Assembly (NCBI GenBank): GCA_036260395.1
Contig: DASZZY010000136.1
Coordinates: 1 to 18,517 of the forward strand
DNA: 18,517 nt
Direction: 5' to 3'
DNA from: DASZZY01 sp036260395
Lineage (GTDB): Bacteria; Actinomycetota; UBA4738; CALAEC01
Shown: piece by piece, positions 7,775 to 13,973 of the stretch
How positions within the stretch are numbered: the first letter of the stretch is position 1
Layout: every line of letters starts with the position of its first letter
Translations under genes and position numbers: made by a program
The notes under the pieces: generated by a model
The model's input: only the letters and a program-made list of their open reading frames with translations
The model's database searches: none
What the model was told of the DNA's origin: nothing

Positions 7775-7796
7775 ATCGTTCGATGTTTTAAACGTC
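7775..7796. promoter_or_regulatory. Candidate GntR/FCD operator at the catabolic operon promoter
   Basis: Two overlapping imperfect palindromes in an AT-rich island: ATCGTTCGAT (7775-7784, arms ATCG/CGAT around TT) at the expected transcription start, and GATGTTTTAAACGTC (7782-7796, 6 of 7 arm positions paired) over the -10 box. Either would block transcription. TCGTTCGA recurs at the importer promoter. Assignment to the regulator encoded in this operon is inference. Confidence 0.45.
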
Positions 7797-7814
7797 AGAC
7801 CTCCGGCCTGTCAA
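7785..7814 (-). promoter_or_regulatory. Promoter of the MaoC-GntR-CoA transferase-dehydrogenase operon
   Basis: On the minus strand a perfect -35 TTGACA (7809-7814), 18-bp spacer and -10 TAAAAC (7785-7790), ending 24 nt upstream of the MaoC GTG start. Transcription would start near 7778, giving a leader of under 20 nt that still contains the GGGGAGG ribosome binding site. Confidence 0.6.
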
Positions 7815-7852
7815 GCGTCCTCGCGCGTGCCCCGGCCGGAGCGGGCGCCCGC
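7801..7852 (-). terminator. Inverted repeats after the atypical SDR gene
   Basis: Directly downstream of the SDR stop (TAA at 7858-7856) is a perfect 12-bp palindrome GCGGGCGCCCGC (7841-7852), then an 8-bp inverted repeat GGCCGGAG (7834-7841) / CTCCGGCC (7801-7808). They could stop transcripts of the importer operon before the next promoter. No T-run is present. The second repeat encloses the TTGACA box, so it may instead be regulatory. Confidence 0.35.
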
Positions 7853-7855
7853 CGG

Positions 7856-8557
7856 TTACAGCGCCAACCAGCCGCCGTCGACGTTAACGTTGATGCCGTT
7901 GATGGACCGGTTCTCCAGCAGCATGACGGCGACATCGACCACGTCCCGCATCGTGACCAGGCGGCCGGTCGGCGTCCGGGACAGCACCCGCTCCAGGACC
8001 TCCGGCCGGTCCTTCCATTGAGGGCTGTCCCCCACGATGCCGGGGTGGAGGGCGTTGACCCGCATCGGCGCCAGCTCCACGACGAGCGTCCGGACCATGG
8101 TGGTGACCGCGCCGTTGACCGTGGTCACGGTGGTCGATCCCGGGTACGGCCGGTCCTTGGCCAGGCCCCCGAACAGCAGGATCGAGCTCTCTGGCCCCAT
8201 CCGCGGGAGCAGGGCGTGGATGCACTCCGTGTACCCGACGAGCTTAAGGGTCACCAGCCGCAACGCCTGTTCGATGTCGTACTCCCGGACCGAGTTGGTG
8301 TCCCGCTCGATGGCCGCCAGCACCAGGTGCCGCACGTCCTCGATCCCCGAGAGCTTCGGGGCGATCTCGTGGGGACGGGCCAGGTCGAACCCGACCCCCA
8401 CCGTGCGGCCCCCGACGGCGTCGGCCTCCTCCTTGGCGCGGCGCTCCTCCCGCCCGGTGATCACCACCTCGCGCCCTCCGTCGGCGTAGCGCTGGGCGAG
8501 CTCCCGCCCGATCCCCTGGGTCCCTCCGACGATGACCACGGTGCCCGAGTCGTCCAT
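7856..8557 (-). CDS. Atypical short-chain dehydrogenase/reductase-fold protein 1 (no YxxxK)
   Basis: A 233-residue Rossmann-fold protein. ATG 8557 lies 5 nt after GGAAGGAGA. The nucleotide-binding loop GGTQGIG (residues 11-17) is intact, as are the LVLAA strand, RVNALHPG (166-173) and the C-terminal INGINVNVDGGW. The catalytic tetrad is not: at the usual Tyr and Lys positions are Val144 and Asn148 (TVTTVNGAV in place of YxxSKAAV), the Ser strand reads LLFGGLAK, and the helix Asn is Lys105 (LKLVGY). The second SDR in the window has the same changes, so they are not accidental. The conserved FGGLAKDRPYPGST block (129-142), including Lys134 and Tyr138, may carry an alternative function. It may still bind NAD(P) but probably is not a classical dehydrogenase. 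It is last in the importer operon, 24 nt after bicupin 2. Confidence 0.87.
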   Translation of the reverse strand: MDDSGTVVIVGGTQGIGRELAQRYADGGREVVITGREERRAKEEADAVGGRTVGVGFDLARPHEIAPKLSGIEDVRHLVLAAIERDTNSVREYDIEQALRLVTLKLVGYTECIHALLPRMGPESSILLFGGLAKDRPYPGSTTVTTVNGAVTTMVRTLVVELAPMRVNALHPGIVGDSPQWKDRPEVLERVLSRTPTGRLVTMRDVVDVAVMLLENRSINGINVNVDGGWLAL

Positions 8558-8581
8558 CGTTCTCCTTCCGCTCGGCGACCC

Positions 8582-9484
8582 TCACAGATGATCGCGCAGG
8601 TAGTCCCAGTCCCGCGCGAACCGGTACGAATGGCGTGCCGGGGGCTGGGGGGCCTGCGTCTCGAGCCATCGGACGGTCGTGGTCCCCGGGTAGTTGAAGG
8701 CGTGCGGGCAGCCGACCCCCGCGAAGGCCACGTCCCCCACGGACAGGCGATACTCCCGCTCGTCGAAGACGGCGTCCACCTCGTCGTGGAGGATCAGGTA
8801 GGTCTCCTCGAAGGGGTGGTCGTGTACGCCCGCCACGCCGCCCGGCTCGTACGCCACCATGAACATCGTCGACAGGTAGCTGCCCAGATCCGAATCCACC
8901 ATCATCTTCACGGTGATCCCGCTGTAGACGAGCAGCGCGGTCCGCATGCTGGCGGATACGGCCAGCATGTCCTGGGTCTGCCTCGACACTTCCATGGTCT
9001 CCGGCTCGATGTGGCCGAACGACCGCGTCCTCGGATCGCGGACGTCGATGGGGCTCGGCGACCGGTCGGGCCGATCCATCGGCGCGAAGAACGTCCCGGG
9101 CCCGAGATCGGCGTCGGGCTGCGGGGACAGCATGTCGGCCCACCGGGCCCGCTCCGATCCGACGTTCCTCCAGGCGTGCGGCGACCCCACGGGCACGAAC
9201 CCGTAGTCCCCGGGGCGCAGGAGGAACGTGCCCTCGTTCGTCTCGGCGACCACCTCTCCTTCCAGAACGTAGAAGCTCTCCTCGAAGGAGTGGACGTGCC
9301 CCTCGACCGCACCCCCGGGATCGAGCTCGCAGATCCCGAACCCCGTGTGGACGGCCCCCGCCGCGCGGTCGACCGCGGCCCACCGGCGAAAGCCCGCGCT
9401 ATGATCTACGAACGCCCCCGGCACGGCGAAGCTCGCCTCGCTGGCCCTCCGCACCGAGTGGGTCCTCAGGCCCGCATCGTCCAT
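8582..9484 (-). CDS. Bicupin protein 2 (two-domain cupin, function unknown)
   Basis: A 300-residue two-barrel cupin. ATG 9484 follows GAGAGGAG by 6 nt. Barrel 1 metal site: His63, His65, Glu69 (EGHVHSFEES) with a later His in GSPHAW. Barrel 2: His221, His223, Glu227 (GVHDHPFEET) and His261 (GCPHAF). Both sites are complete. It is a diverged paralogue of the bicupin at 3062-3955: the same FEESFYxL, GFVPV-PHAW and QAPQPP/QAPRPP segments occur in the same order. Placement between the permease and atypical SDR 1 indicates action on the imported compound or an early product. Resemblance is to uncharacterised bicupins and more distantly to ureidoglycine aminohydrolase-like enzymes; a dioxygenase or isomerase role is equally possible. 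Residues 105-190 between the barrels show no feature I can name. Confidence 0.87.
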   Translation of the reverse strand: MDDAGLRTHSVRRASEASFAVPGAFVDHSAGFRRWAAVDRAAGAVHTGFGICELDPGGAVEGHVHSFEESFYVLEGEVVAETNEGTFLLRPGDYGFVPVGSPHAWRNVGSERARWADMLSPQPDADLGPGTFFAPMDRPDRSPSPIDVRDPRTRSFGHIEPETMEVSRQTQDMLAVSASMRTALLVYSGITVKMMVDSDLGSYLSTMFMVAYEPGGVAGVHDHPFEETYLILHDEVDAVFDEREYRLSVGDVAFAGVGCPHAFNYPGTTTVRWLETQAPQPPARHSYRFARDWDYLRDHL

Positions 9485-9530
9485 GCTGGCTCCTCTCCGC
9501 CGATCCGCTCGAAAACCGGCCGGCCGGGGA

Positions 9531-10427
9531 TCACGCCGTCACCTTCGCCTCGTCCGCCTGCCAGAAGATCACCTTCCTCCCGGCCACGACGATCACCCGG
9601 TGGAGGATGATGGCCTGGAGCGCGATCAGGATGATCGCGGAGAACGCCTCTGGCAACCGGAACAGCTCCTGCGCCGCGAGGGTCACGAACCCCAGGCCAC
9701 GGCTCCCGCCGGTGAACTCGGCCACGATGGCGCCCACCGACGCGAAGATGATGGCCGTCTCCAGACCCGCGAAGAGGTAGGGAAGGGCGAACGGCATCCG
9801 CACCTTCCAGAAGAGCTGCCACCGGGTCGTGCCCAGCGATCGCATCAGCTTCAGGGTGTCGCGGTCCGCCGCCGACAGGCCGGCCATCGTGTTGACGAGG
9901 ATCGGGAACGTGGAGATCGTGATCACCATGGCGATCTTGGGCGTCAGGTCGAACCCGAACCAGATGATGAAGAGCGGCGCGAACGCGATGCGGGGGACGG
10001 CGTTCGCCCCGAGGATGTAGGGGTAGATCGCTCGCCTCACGAGCTGGAACTCGCTGAGGAGCGCTCCGATCCCGACCCCCAGCACCACCGAGGCCAGGAA
10101 TCCCACGACCACCTCGATCAGCGTGGTGTTGAAGTGACCGAGCATGTCCCCTCCGGTGAAGATCTCGACCAGGTCCTCCCAGAACGCCACGGCGATCTGC
10201 GACGGGCGAGGGACGAGGATGGAGTGGATGGCTCCGGTCGCGGTCAGGATCTCCCATGCTCCCAGCACCACGACGAGGGCGGACACCTGGAGGACCAGGT
10301 TCGTGGCCCCGGTGCGCCACGAGAACCGCCGCTCCGCCCGCTCCTGCTCGCGGAGCCGCCGCGCCCCGCCGGCCTCCTGAGCGTCGCCGCCCACCAGCGC
10401 GGGGCTCTGGCTACTCCCAGAACGCAC
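9531..10427 (-). CDS. ABC transporter permease, NitT/TauT (SsuC-like) family
   Basis: Membrane subunit of an importer for sulfonates, nitrate, taurine, pyrimidine precursors or aromatic acids. 298 residues: a charged cytosolic N-terminus of about 40 residues, then about six hydrophobic segments, for example LQVSALVVVLGAWEIL, VVVGFLASVVLGVGIGALL and IAFAPLFIIWFGF. The EAA coupling loop is seen in SLGTTRWQLFWKVRMPFALP, whose conserved Gly and Leu-Pro are present. The GTG start at 10427 follows GGGAGG by 6 nt and overlaps the end of the ATPase gene by 17 bp; a second in-frame GTG a few codons later would remove most of the overlap. Together with the ATPase and binding protein upstream it forms a complete importer transcribed as one unit. 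Confidence 0.93.
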   Translation of the reverse strand: MRSGSSQSPALVGGDAQEAGGARRLREQERAERRFSWRTGATNLVLQVSALVVVLGAWEILTATGAIHSILVPRPSQIAVAFWEDLVEIFTGGDMLGHFNTTLIEVVVGFLASVVLGVGIGALLSEFQLVRRAIYPYILGANAVPRIAFAPLFIIWFGFDLTPKIAMVITISTFPILVNTMAGLSAADRDTLKLMRSLGTTRWQLFWKVRMPFALPYLFAGLETAIIFASVGAIVAEFTGGSRGLGFVTLAAQELFRLPEAFSAIILIALQAIILHRVIVVAGRKVIFWQADEAKVTA

Positions 10428-11190
10428 GCATGGCCTCCCGGAGGCGACGGAGGTTCTTCGAGAAGCGGTCCGACCCGATCATCTCCCGCTTCCGGGGACG
10501 GGGCAGATCGATCGGCACGTCGGCCACGACCCGCCCGGGCCGGGGGGTCATGACCAGCACCCGGTCCGACAGGAAGACCGACTCGAACACGTTGTGGGTG
10601 ACGAACAGGACCGTGAACCGCTGCGATGACCAGATCCGCAGGAACTCGAGGTGCATCTGCTCCCTGCTGAGCTCGTCGAGCGCGGCGAACGGCTCGTCCA
10701 TGCACATCACCCGGGCCTCGAGGAGGAGCGCCCGGGCGATGGCCACCCGCTGCTGCATGCCGCCGGAGAGCTCCCACGGGTACTTCCCTCCGAAGGCCCC
10801 CAGCCCGACGAGGTCGAGGAGCTCCTGCCCCCGTTCCTGGACCTTCCTGCGGCCGCCGTTCCGAGCGGAAGGGTTCCGCCCCACCTGTGCCGGCAGGACG
10901 ACGTTGTCGAGCGCCGTGCGCCACGGGAGCAGCACGGGCCGCTGGAACACCAACCCCGGGCGGACGGAGGGGTCTCCGACCCGCCTTCCTCCGATCGTCG
11001 CGGTTCCCGCGGAGGGTGTGGTCAGGCCCGCCAGGATGTCCAGCATCGTGCTCTTCCCGCATCCGCTGGGCCCGATGACGGTGACGAACTCGCCCGATCG
11101 GATCGAGGCGGTGACATCGCGGAGCGCCTCGATCCTCTCGCCCCGGCGCGGTACGTACGTCTTGCCGAGGCCGGAGATCTCTATGTCCAT
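10411..11190 (-). CDS. ABC transporter ATP-binding protein, NitT/TauT (SsuB-like) family
   Basis: Energises the importer. 259 residues, full length. Walker A GPSGCGKST (residues 40-48), Q-loop in LVFQRPVLLPWRT, signature LSGGMQQR (141-148), Walker B VMCMDEP (161-167), D-loop AALD and switch His199 (FVTHN). PVLLPWRTALDNV and THNVFESVFLSDRV are characteristic of the nitrate/sulfonate/taurine group. The ATG at 11190 has only a weak ribosome binding site (GAAGG about 15 nt away), unlike its neighbours. The gene starts 81 nt after the binding-protein stop and its end overlaps the permease start by 17 bp, so the two membrane-complex subunits are coupled. Confidence 0.95.
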   Translation of the reverse strand: MDIEISGLGKTYVPRRGERIEALRDVTASIRSGEFVTVIGPSGCGKSTMLDILAGLTTPSAGTATIGGRRVGDPSVRPGLVFQRPVLLPWRTALDNVVLPAQVGRNPSARNGGRRKVQERGQELLDLVGLGAFGGKYPWELSGGMQQRVAIARALLLEARVMCMDEPFAALDELSREQMHLEFLRIWSSQRFTVLFVTHNVFESVFLSDRVLVMTPRPGRVVADVPIDLPRPRKREMIGSDRFSKNLRRLREAMRAFWE

Positions 11191-11271
11191 CGTTCGTCGG
11201 CGGCCTTCGGCGGCCGCGTGCCGCTCGGATGCCGAGGCCCAACCACGAGGTCCGCCCCTAGCCGTGCACCG

Positions 11272-12333
11272 TCAGGACGCGTTCCGCGCCGCCTCGATCT
11301 CGGCTTCCACGTCGAAGTCCCAGATCGCATCGATCAGCTCGTTCGTGAACAGCCGGTCCGCGGGGTACGGCTCCTCGATGAACCCGAGCTCCGCGTGCTT
11401 GTCGATCATGGTCTGGTAGATCTCGGGGTCGACCCGGCCCCGGGCCTCGTACCGGGAGCGGTTCCACTCGTTCGTCGTCTCGATGAAGTCCAGCGCCTCC
11501 TCGAAGTCGGCCGCCGACGTGGGATCGACCTCCAGCAGCGTCCTGGCGGCCACCTCGGGATTCTCGTACTGCCAGATCATCGCCTTGGCGATGGCCCGGC
11601 CGAACCTGACCACGACGTCCCGGTCGTTCTCCAGGGTGTCGACGGTCACCATGGGGCCGGTGTTGTAGTAGTTCTCCGCGGCCTCGTTCCTGATGACCCG
11701 GATCGGTCGCTCCGAGAGCTCCTGCAACGTGTTCACCGCCAGATAGGGGCCCATGAACGCGTCGACGTCGCCCCGCTCCATGGCCACGAGCGCGGCTCGG
11801 TCCTCGCCGACGGGGATGAGCTCGTATTCCCCCTGCGGAACGCCGGCCGCTCCCATCAGGAACTCGGCGTCGAAGGTGTCGTGCGGGTCGTTGACCCCGA
11901 TCCTCCGTCCCCGGAGGTCCGCCGCGGTCTGGTACGGGGAGTCCTCGAAGGTGATCATCACCCACGGGTAGTTATCCGTGATCATGAAGTACTTCAGCTC
12001 ATCGGAGATCGACTCGTCGGCGGCCTGGGGGATGTAGTCCAACCCCGTGCCGGCGACCTGGAGACGCCCGGTGATCAGTGCCTGTTGGACCGCGCCGCGC
12101 ACGGTGGCCACCTCGACCTGCAGGTTCTCCTCTTCGTAGAAGCCCAGGCCCTCGGCGAGATAATAGAATGGCCAGTAGGCTGGGAGTGGCGCGGTGGGCG
12201 CGATGGCCAGCTCGGCGGGCTCTCCCGCCGGCTGGTCGATGCCGCCTTGCCCGCCCTGCCCACCGCACGCCGCGCCCAACAGGCCCAGCGCCAGAGCCAA
12301 CGCGGGAACTCGCAATGCTCGTGGGTACGGCAC
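11272..12333 (-). CDS. ABC transporter substrate-binding lipoprotein, NMT1/THI5-like (NitT/TauT family)
   Basis: Captures the substrate of the importer outside the membrane. 353 residues. The GTG start at 12333 follows AAGGAGG at usual distance. Residues 1-23 form a lipoprotein signal with lipobox LLGAAC (Cys23), followed by a Gly/Gln linker. NMT1/SsuA-like features: PLPAYWPFYYLAEGLGFYEEENLQVEV written in two halves (PAYWPFYYLAEGLGFY, then EEENLQVEV), VQQALITGRLQVAGTG, ADLRGRRIGVNDPHDTFD and MERGDVDAFMGPYLAV. Acidic and aromatic residues in the predicted pocket (YWPFYY, DAFMGPY, AAENYYNTGP) fit a small heterocyclic or aromatic ligand, but that is inference. First gene of the importer operon, with a consensus-like promoter about 100 bp upstream. 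Confidence 0.93.
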   Translation of the reverse strand: MPYPRALRVPALALALGLLGAACGGQGGQGGIDQPAGEPAELAIAPTAPLPAYWPFYYLAEGLGFYEEENLQVEVATVRGAVQQALITGRLQVAGTGLDYIPQAADESISDELKYFMITDNYPWVMITFEDSPYQTAADLRGRRIGVNDPHDTFDAEFLMGAAGVPQGEYELIPVGEDRAALVAMERGDVDAFMGPYLAVNTLQELSERPIRVIRNEAAENYYNTGPMVTVDTLENDRDVVVRFGRAIAKAMIWQYENPEVAARTLLEVDPTSAADFEEALDFIETTNEWNRSRYEARGRVDPEIYQTMIDKHAELGFIEEPYPADRLFTNELIDAIWDFDVEAEIEAARNAS

Positions 12334-12356
12334 GGCTCCAGCCTCCTTCCGGCGGA

Positions 12357-12387
12357 TCGCTCGAACGGTCGGCCGCGTCTCGAGCGA
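12357..12387. repeat. Inverted repeat in the leader of the importer operon
   Basis: TCGCTCGA (12357-12364) and its exact complement TCGAGCGA (12380-12387) flank a 15-nt loop in the transcribed leader. Both differ by one base from the octamer TCGTTCGA found at this and the other operon promoter, so they may be extra operator half-sites or an RNA hairpin. Confidence 0.4.
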
Positions 12388-12432
12388 CGCGGCTCGCTAA
12401 GCCCGCAATCCAGCGGCTCCTCCTGATGTCTG

Positions 12433-12462
12433 ATAATCGACTCTCGTTCGAGCGTCTGTCAA
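12433..12462 (-). promoter_or_regulatory. Promoter of the importer-bicupin 2-SDR 1 operon
   Basis: Perfect -35 TTGACA (minus strand, 12457-12462), 18-bp spacer and -10 GATTAT (12433-12438), about 100 bp before the binding-protein GTG. The spacer contains the palindromic octamer TCGTTCGA (12444-12451), within CTCG-TT-CGAG, an ideal place for a repressor. The remaining intergenic sequence to 12516 shows nothing else. Confidence 0.62.
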
Positions 12463-12516
12463 ATGGCCTCGGTCGCCCGGCAGGGAGTGCGGCGCGGGGC
12501 CACGCGATAGCCGGCG

Positions 12517-13317
12517 TCAGTCGAGATCCGGTCGCTGGAGCTGGTCGACGAGGTCGACGAATGCCTGGTGGCCGGGAGCCACGTAGGGCTCAGCGTCGCG
12601 GAGCGAGCGGAGCACCTCGAGGAAGCCCTCGATGCTGCCACTCGCCGGCGGCAGGTGCGACGAGAGCACCCGGGCGGGGTGCAATCGCCGAACGGCGTCC
12701 AGGACCCGCTCGAAGCGGCCCTGGTCCACCAGGTGCACCCACGGGACGTCGAACGTGGCCCACGCCACCATGCCCTCGGTCAGGTCCCGGTGAGGGATAT
12801 CGGCGGCGTCGCGAGCCAGCTCGGGGAGGATCGCGCCGAAGGCGTCGACCGAGAACAGCGTCCCGGTGGAGTCGTCGTAGATCCCGATCGTGGTGGGGTT
12901 GTCGAACACGGGTGGCCGGACCGCGACGAGGCTCCGGTCGCCGACATCGAGGTGGTCATCCGGGGCGACCGCGTGGACACGGTCCAGCGGCAGGGGCCAC
13001 CAGGTGCTCATCCGGAGGGCGCCCTGCCCGTGGGTGGCCAGACGGGCCTGGGGAGCCAGCTCCAGGACGCGCTGGAGGCTACCCGTGTGGTCGGCGTCGT
13101 CGTGGGTCAGCCAGATCCACCGCAGCTCGGGCAGCGGGACCACCGAGTCCAGCGCCGCGATGAACTCCGGGCCGTCGAAACCGAGGCCGGTGTCGACCAG
13201 GACCGGCTCTTCCGCCAGGATGACGAACGCGTTGACGGGGATGTTCCCGACGCCCGGCAGGGCCAGGTGCGTCGGCAGCACGTGGACGTCCGGCGACGCC
13301 TGATACGGCTCCTGCAT
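12517..13317 (-). CDS. Metallo-beta-lactamase-fold hydrolase with altered metal motif
   Basis: A 266-residue MBL-fold protein. ATG 13317 follows GGGGAGG by about 9 nt; a longer reading from 13389 adds a low-complexity N-terminus without a better site. Strand order of the fold is visible: NAFVILAEEPVLVDTGLG (29-46), then THDDADHTG (71-79). The usual HxHxDH motif reads His72-Asp73-Asp74-Ala75-Asp76-His77, so the second His is Asp74. Later ligands appear as Asp in LFSVDAFG and His in VLSSHLPPA. Acidic substitution at the second position is also seen in flavodiiron and related oxygen-binding MBL proteins, so an Fe or Fe-Fe site is possible rather than a Zn hydrolase. No flavodoxin domain follows. 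It precedes the importer operon on the same strand but that operon has its own promoter. Substrate unknown. Confidence 0.88.
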   Translation of the reverse strand: MQEPYQASPDVHVLPTHLALPGVGNIPVNAFVILAEEPVLVDTGLGFDGPEFIAALDSVVPLPELRWIWLTHDDADHTGSLQRVLELAPQARLATHGQGALRMSTWWPLPLDRVHAVAPDDHLDVGDRSLVAVRPPVFDNPTTIGIYDDSTGTLFSVDAFGAILPELARDAADIPHRDLTEGMVAWATFDVPWVHLVDQGRFERVLDAVRRLHPARVLSSHLPPASGSIEGFLEVLRSLRDAEPYVAPGHQAFVDLVDQLQRPDLD

Positions 13318-13397
13318 CAGTGCGTTCCTCCCCGTGGTGGCGCAGTACCCGGCCCGCTCGTGCTGGGGATTCGAGCCGAATGCGGCCAACTCCTCCC

Positions 13398-13410
13398 GGG
13401 GGCAGCCCCC
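13398..13410. repeat. Perfect 13-bp palindrome between divergent genes
   Basis: GGGGGC-A-GCCCCC in the gap between the divergent MBL-fold and Rid genes (13318-13574). Could be an operator serving both. I see no convincing promoter boxes in this gap. Confidence 0.35.
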
Positions 13411-13574
13411 TTCCGATAGCGAAGCTCGAGCCTATCTCTATCCAGGGCTGCAGGGCTGGCCGTCCGTGGACGATCACTCATCATGTATGGTCGCGCTGTT
13501 GCGGCCGCCGCCCCGAATGTCACCGAGGATCCGGCCCGCGGCGGCCCGGTCCCACGTCTGGAGGAGGCGAGGAG

Positions 13575-13973
13575 ATGGATTGGTCGAAGCGCGCCGTCGA
13601 CGTCCCCGAGCTGTTCGAGTCCCGGACCCGGGCGTACGAGCACTGCGTCGTGGCCGGGCCGCTGATCTTCGTGGCCGGCGAGGTGGGATGGAAGAAGGAA
13701 GAGGGCGTGATCTCCCTCGAGTTCGAGCCCCAGGTACGCAAGACCTTCGAGAACATCCAGCTGGCGCTCCGGGCGGCCGGCGCCGATCTCAAGGACCTCG
13801 TGGCCATGACCGTGTACCTGACCGACCCGCGGTACATGGACGAGTTCCTGGAACTACGCAAGGAGATCCTCGACGGGAACTACGCCACCAGCACGATGAT
13901 CACGGTGGACAAGCTGTACGACCCGAAGATGCTGATCGAGATCTCGGCGATCGCGGTTCGCCCCCCGTCCTAG
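13575..13973 (+). CDS. Rid (YjgF/YER057c/UK114) family protein lacking the active-site Arg
   Basis: 132 residues, family length, with ATG 13575 just after AGGAGGCGAGGAG; longer upstream reading is not Rid-like. Recognisable core: GPLIFVAGEVGWKKEEG, FENIQLALRAAGADLKDLVAMTVYLTD and the terminal MLIEISAIAVRP. Canonical RidA hydrolyses reactive 2-imino/enamino acids using an Arg (position 105 in the E. coli protein) that holds the carboxylate. Here the aligned residue is Thr105 (NYATSTMITV against PARSCVEV), so the protein belongs to the non-RidA subfamilies whose roles are mostly unknown; some pathway-specific members deaminate 2-aminomuconate or related compounds. Its stop overlaps the stop of the amidohydrolase gene by 4 bp in a tail-to-tail arrangement, and it is divergent from the MBL-fold gene. 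Likely a pathway enzyme or scavenger for an enamine/imine intermediate. Confidence 0.9.
   Translation: MDWSKRAVDVPELFESRTRAYEHCVVAGPLIFVAGEVGWKKEEGVISLEFEPQVRKTFENIQLALRAAGADLKDLVAMTVYLTDPRYMDEFLELRKEILDGNYATSTMITVDKLYDPKMLIEISAIAVRPPS

Noticed and set aside
13318..13389. A 24-residue longer MBL-fold protein
   Set aside because: The extra part is not fold-like, and ATG 13317 has a good GGGGAGG site.
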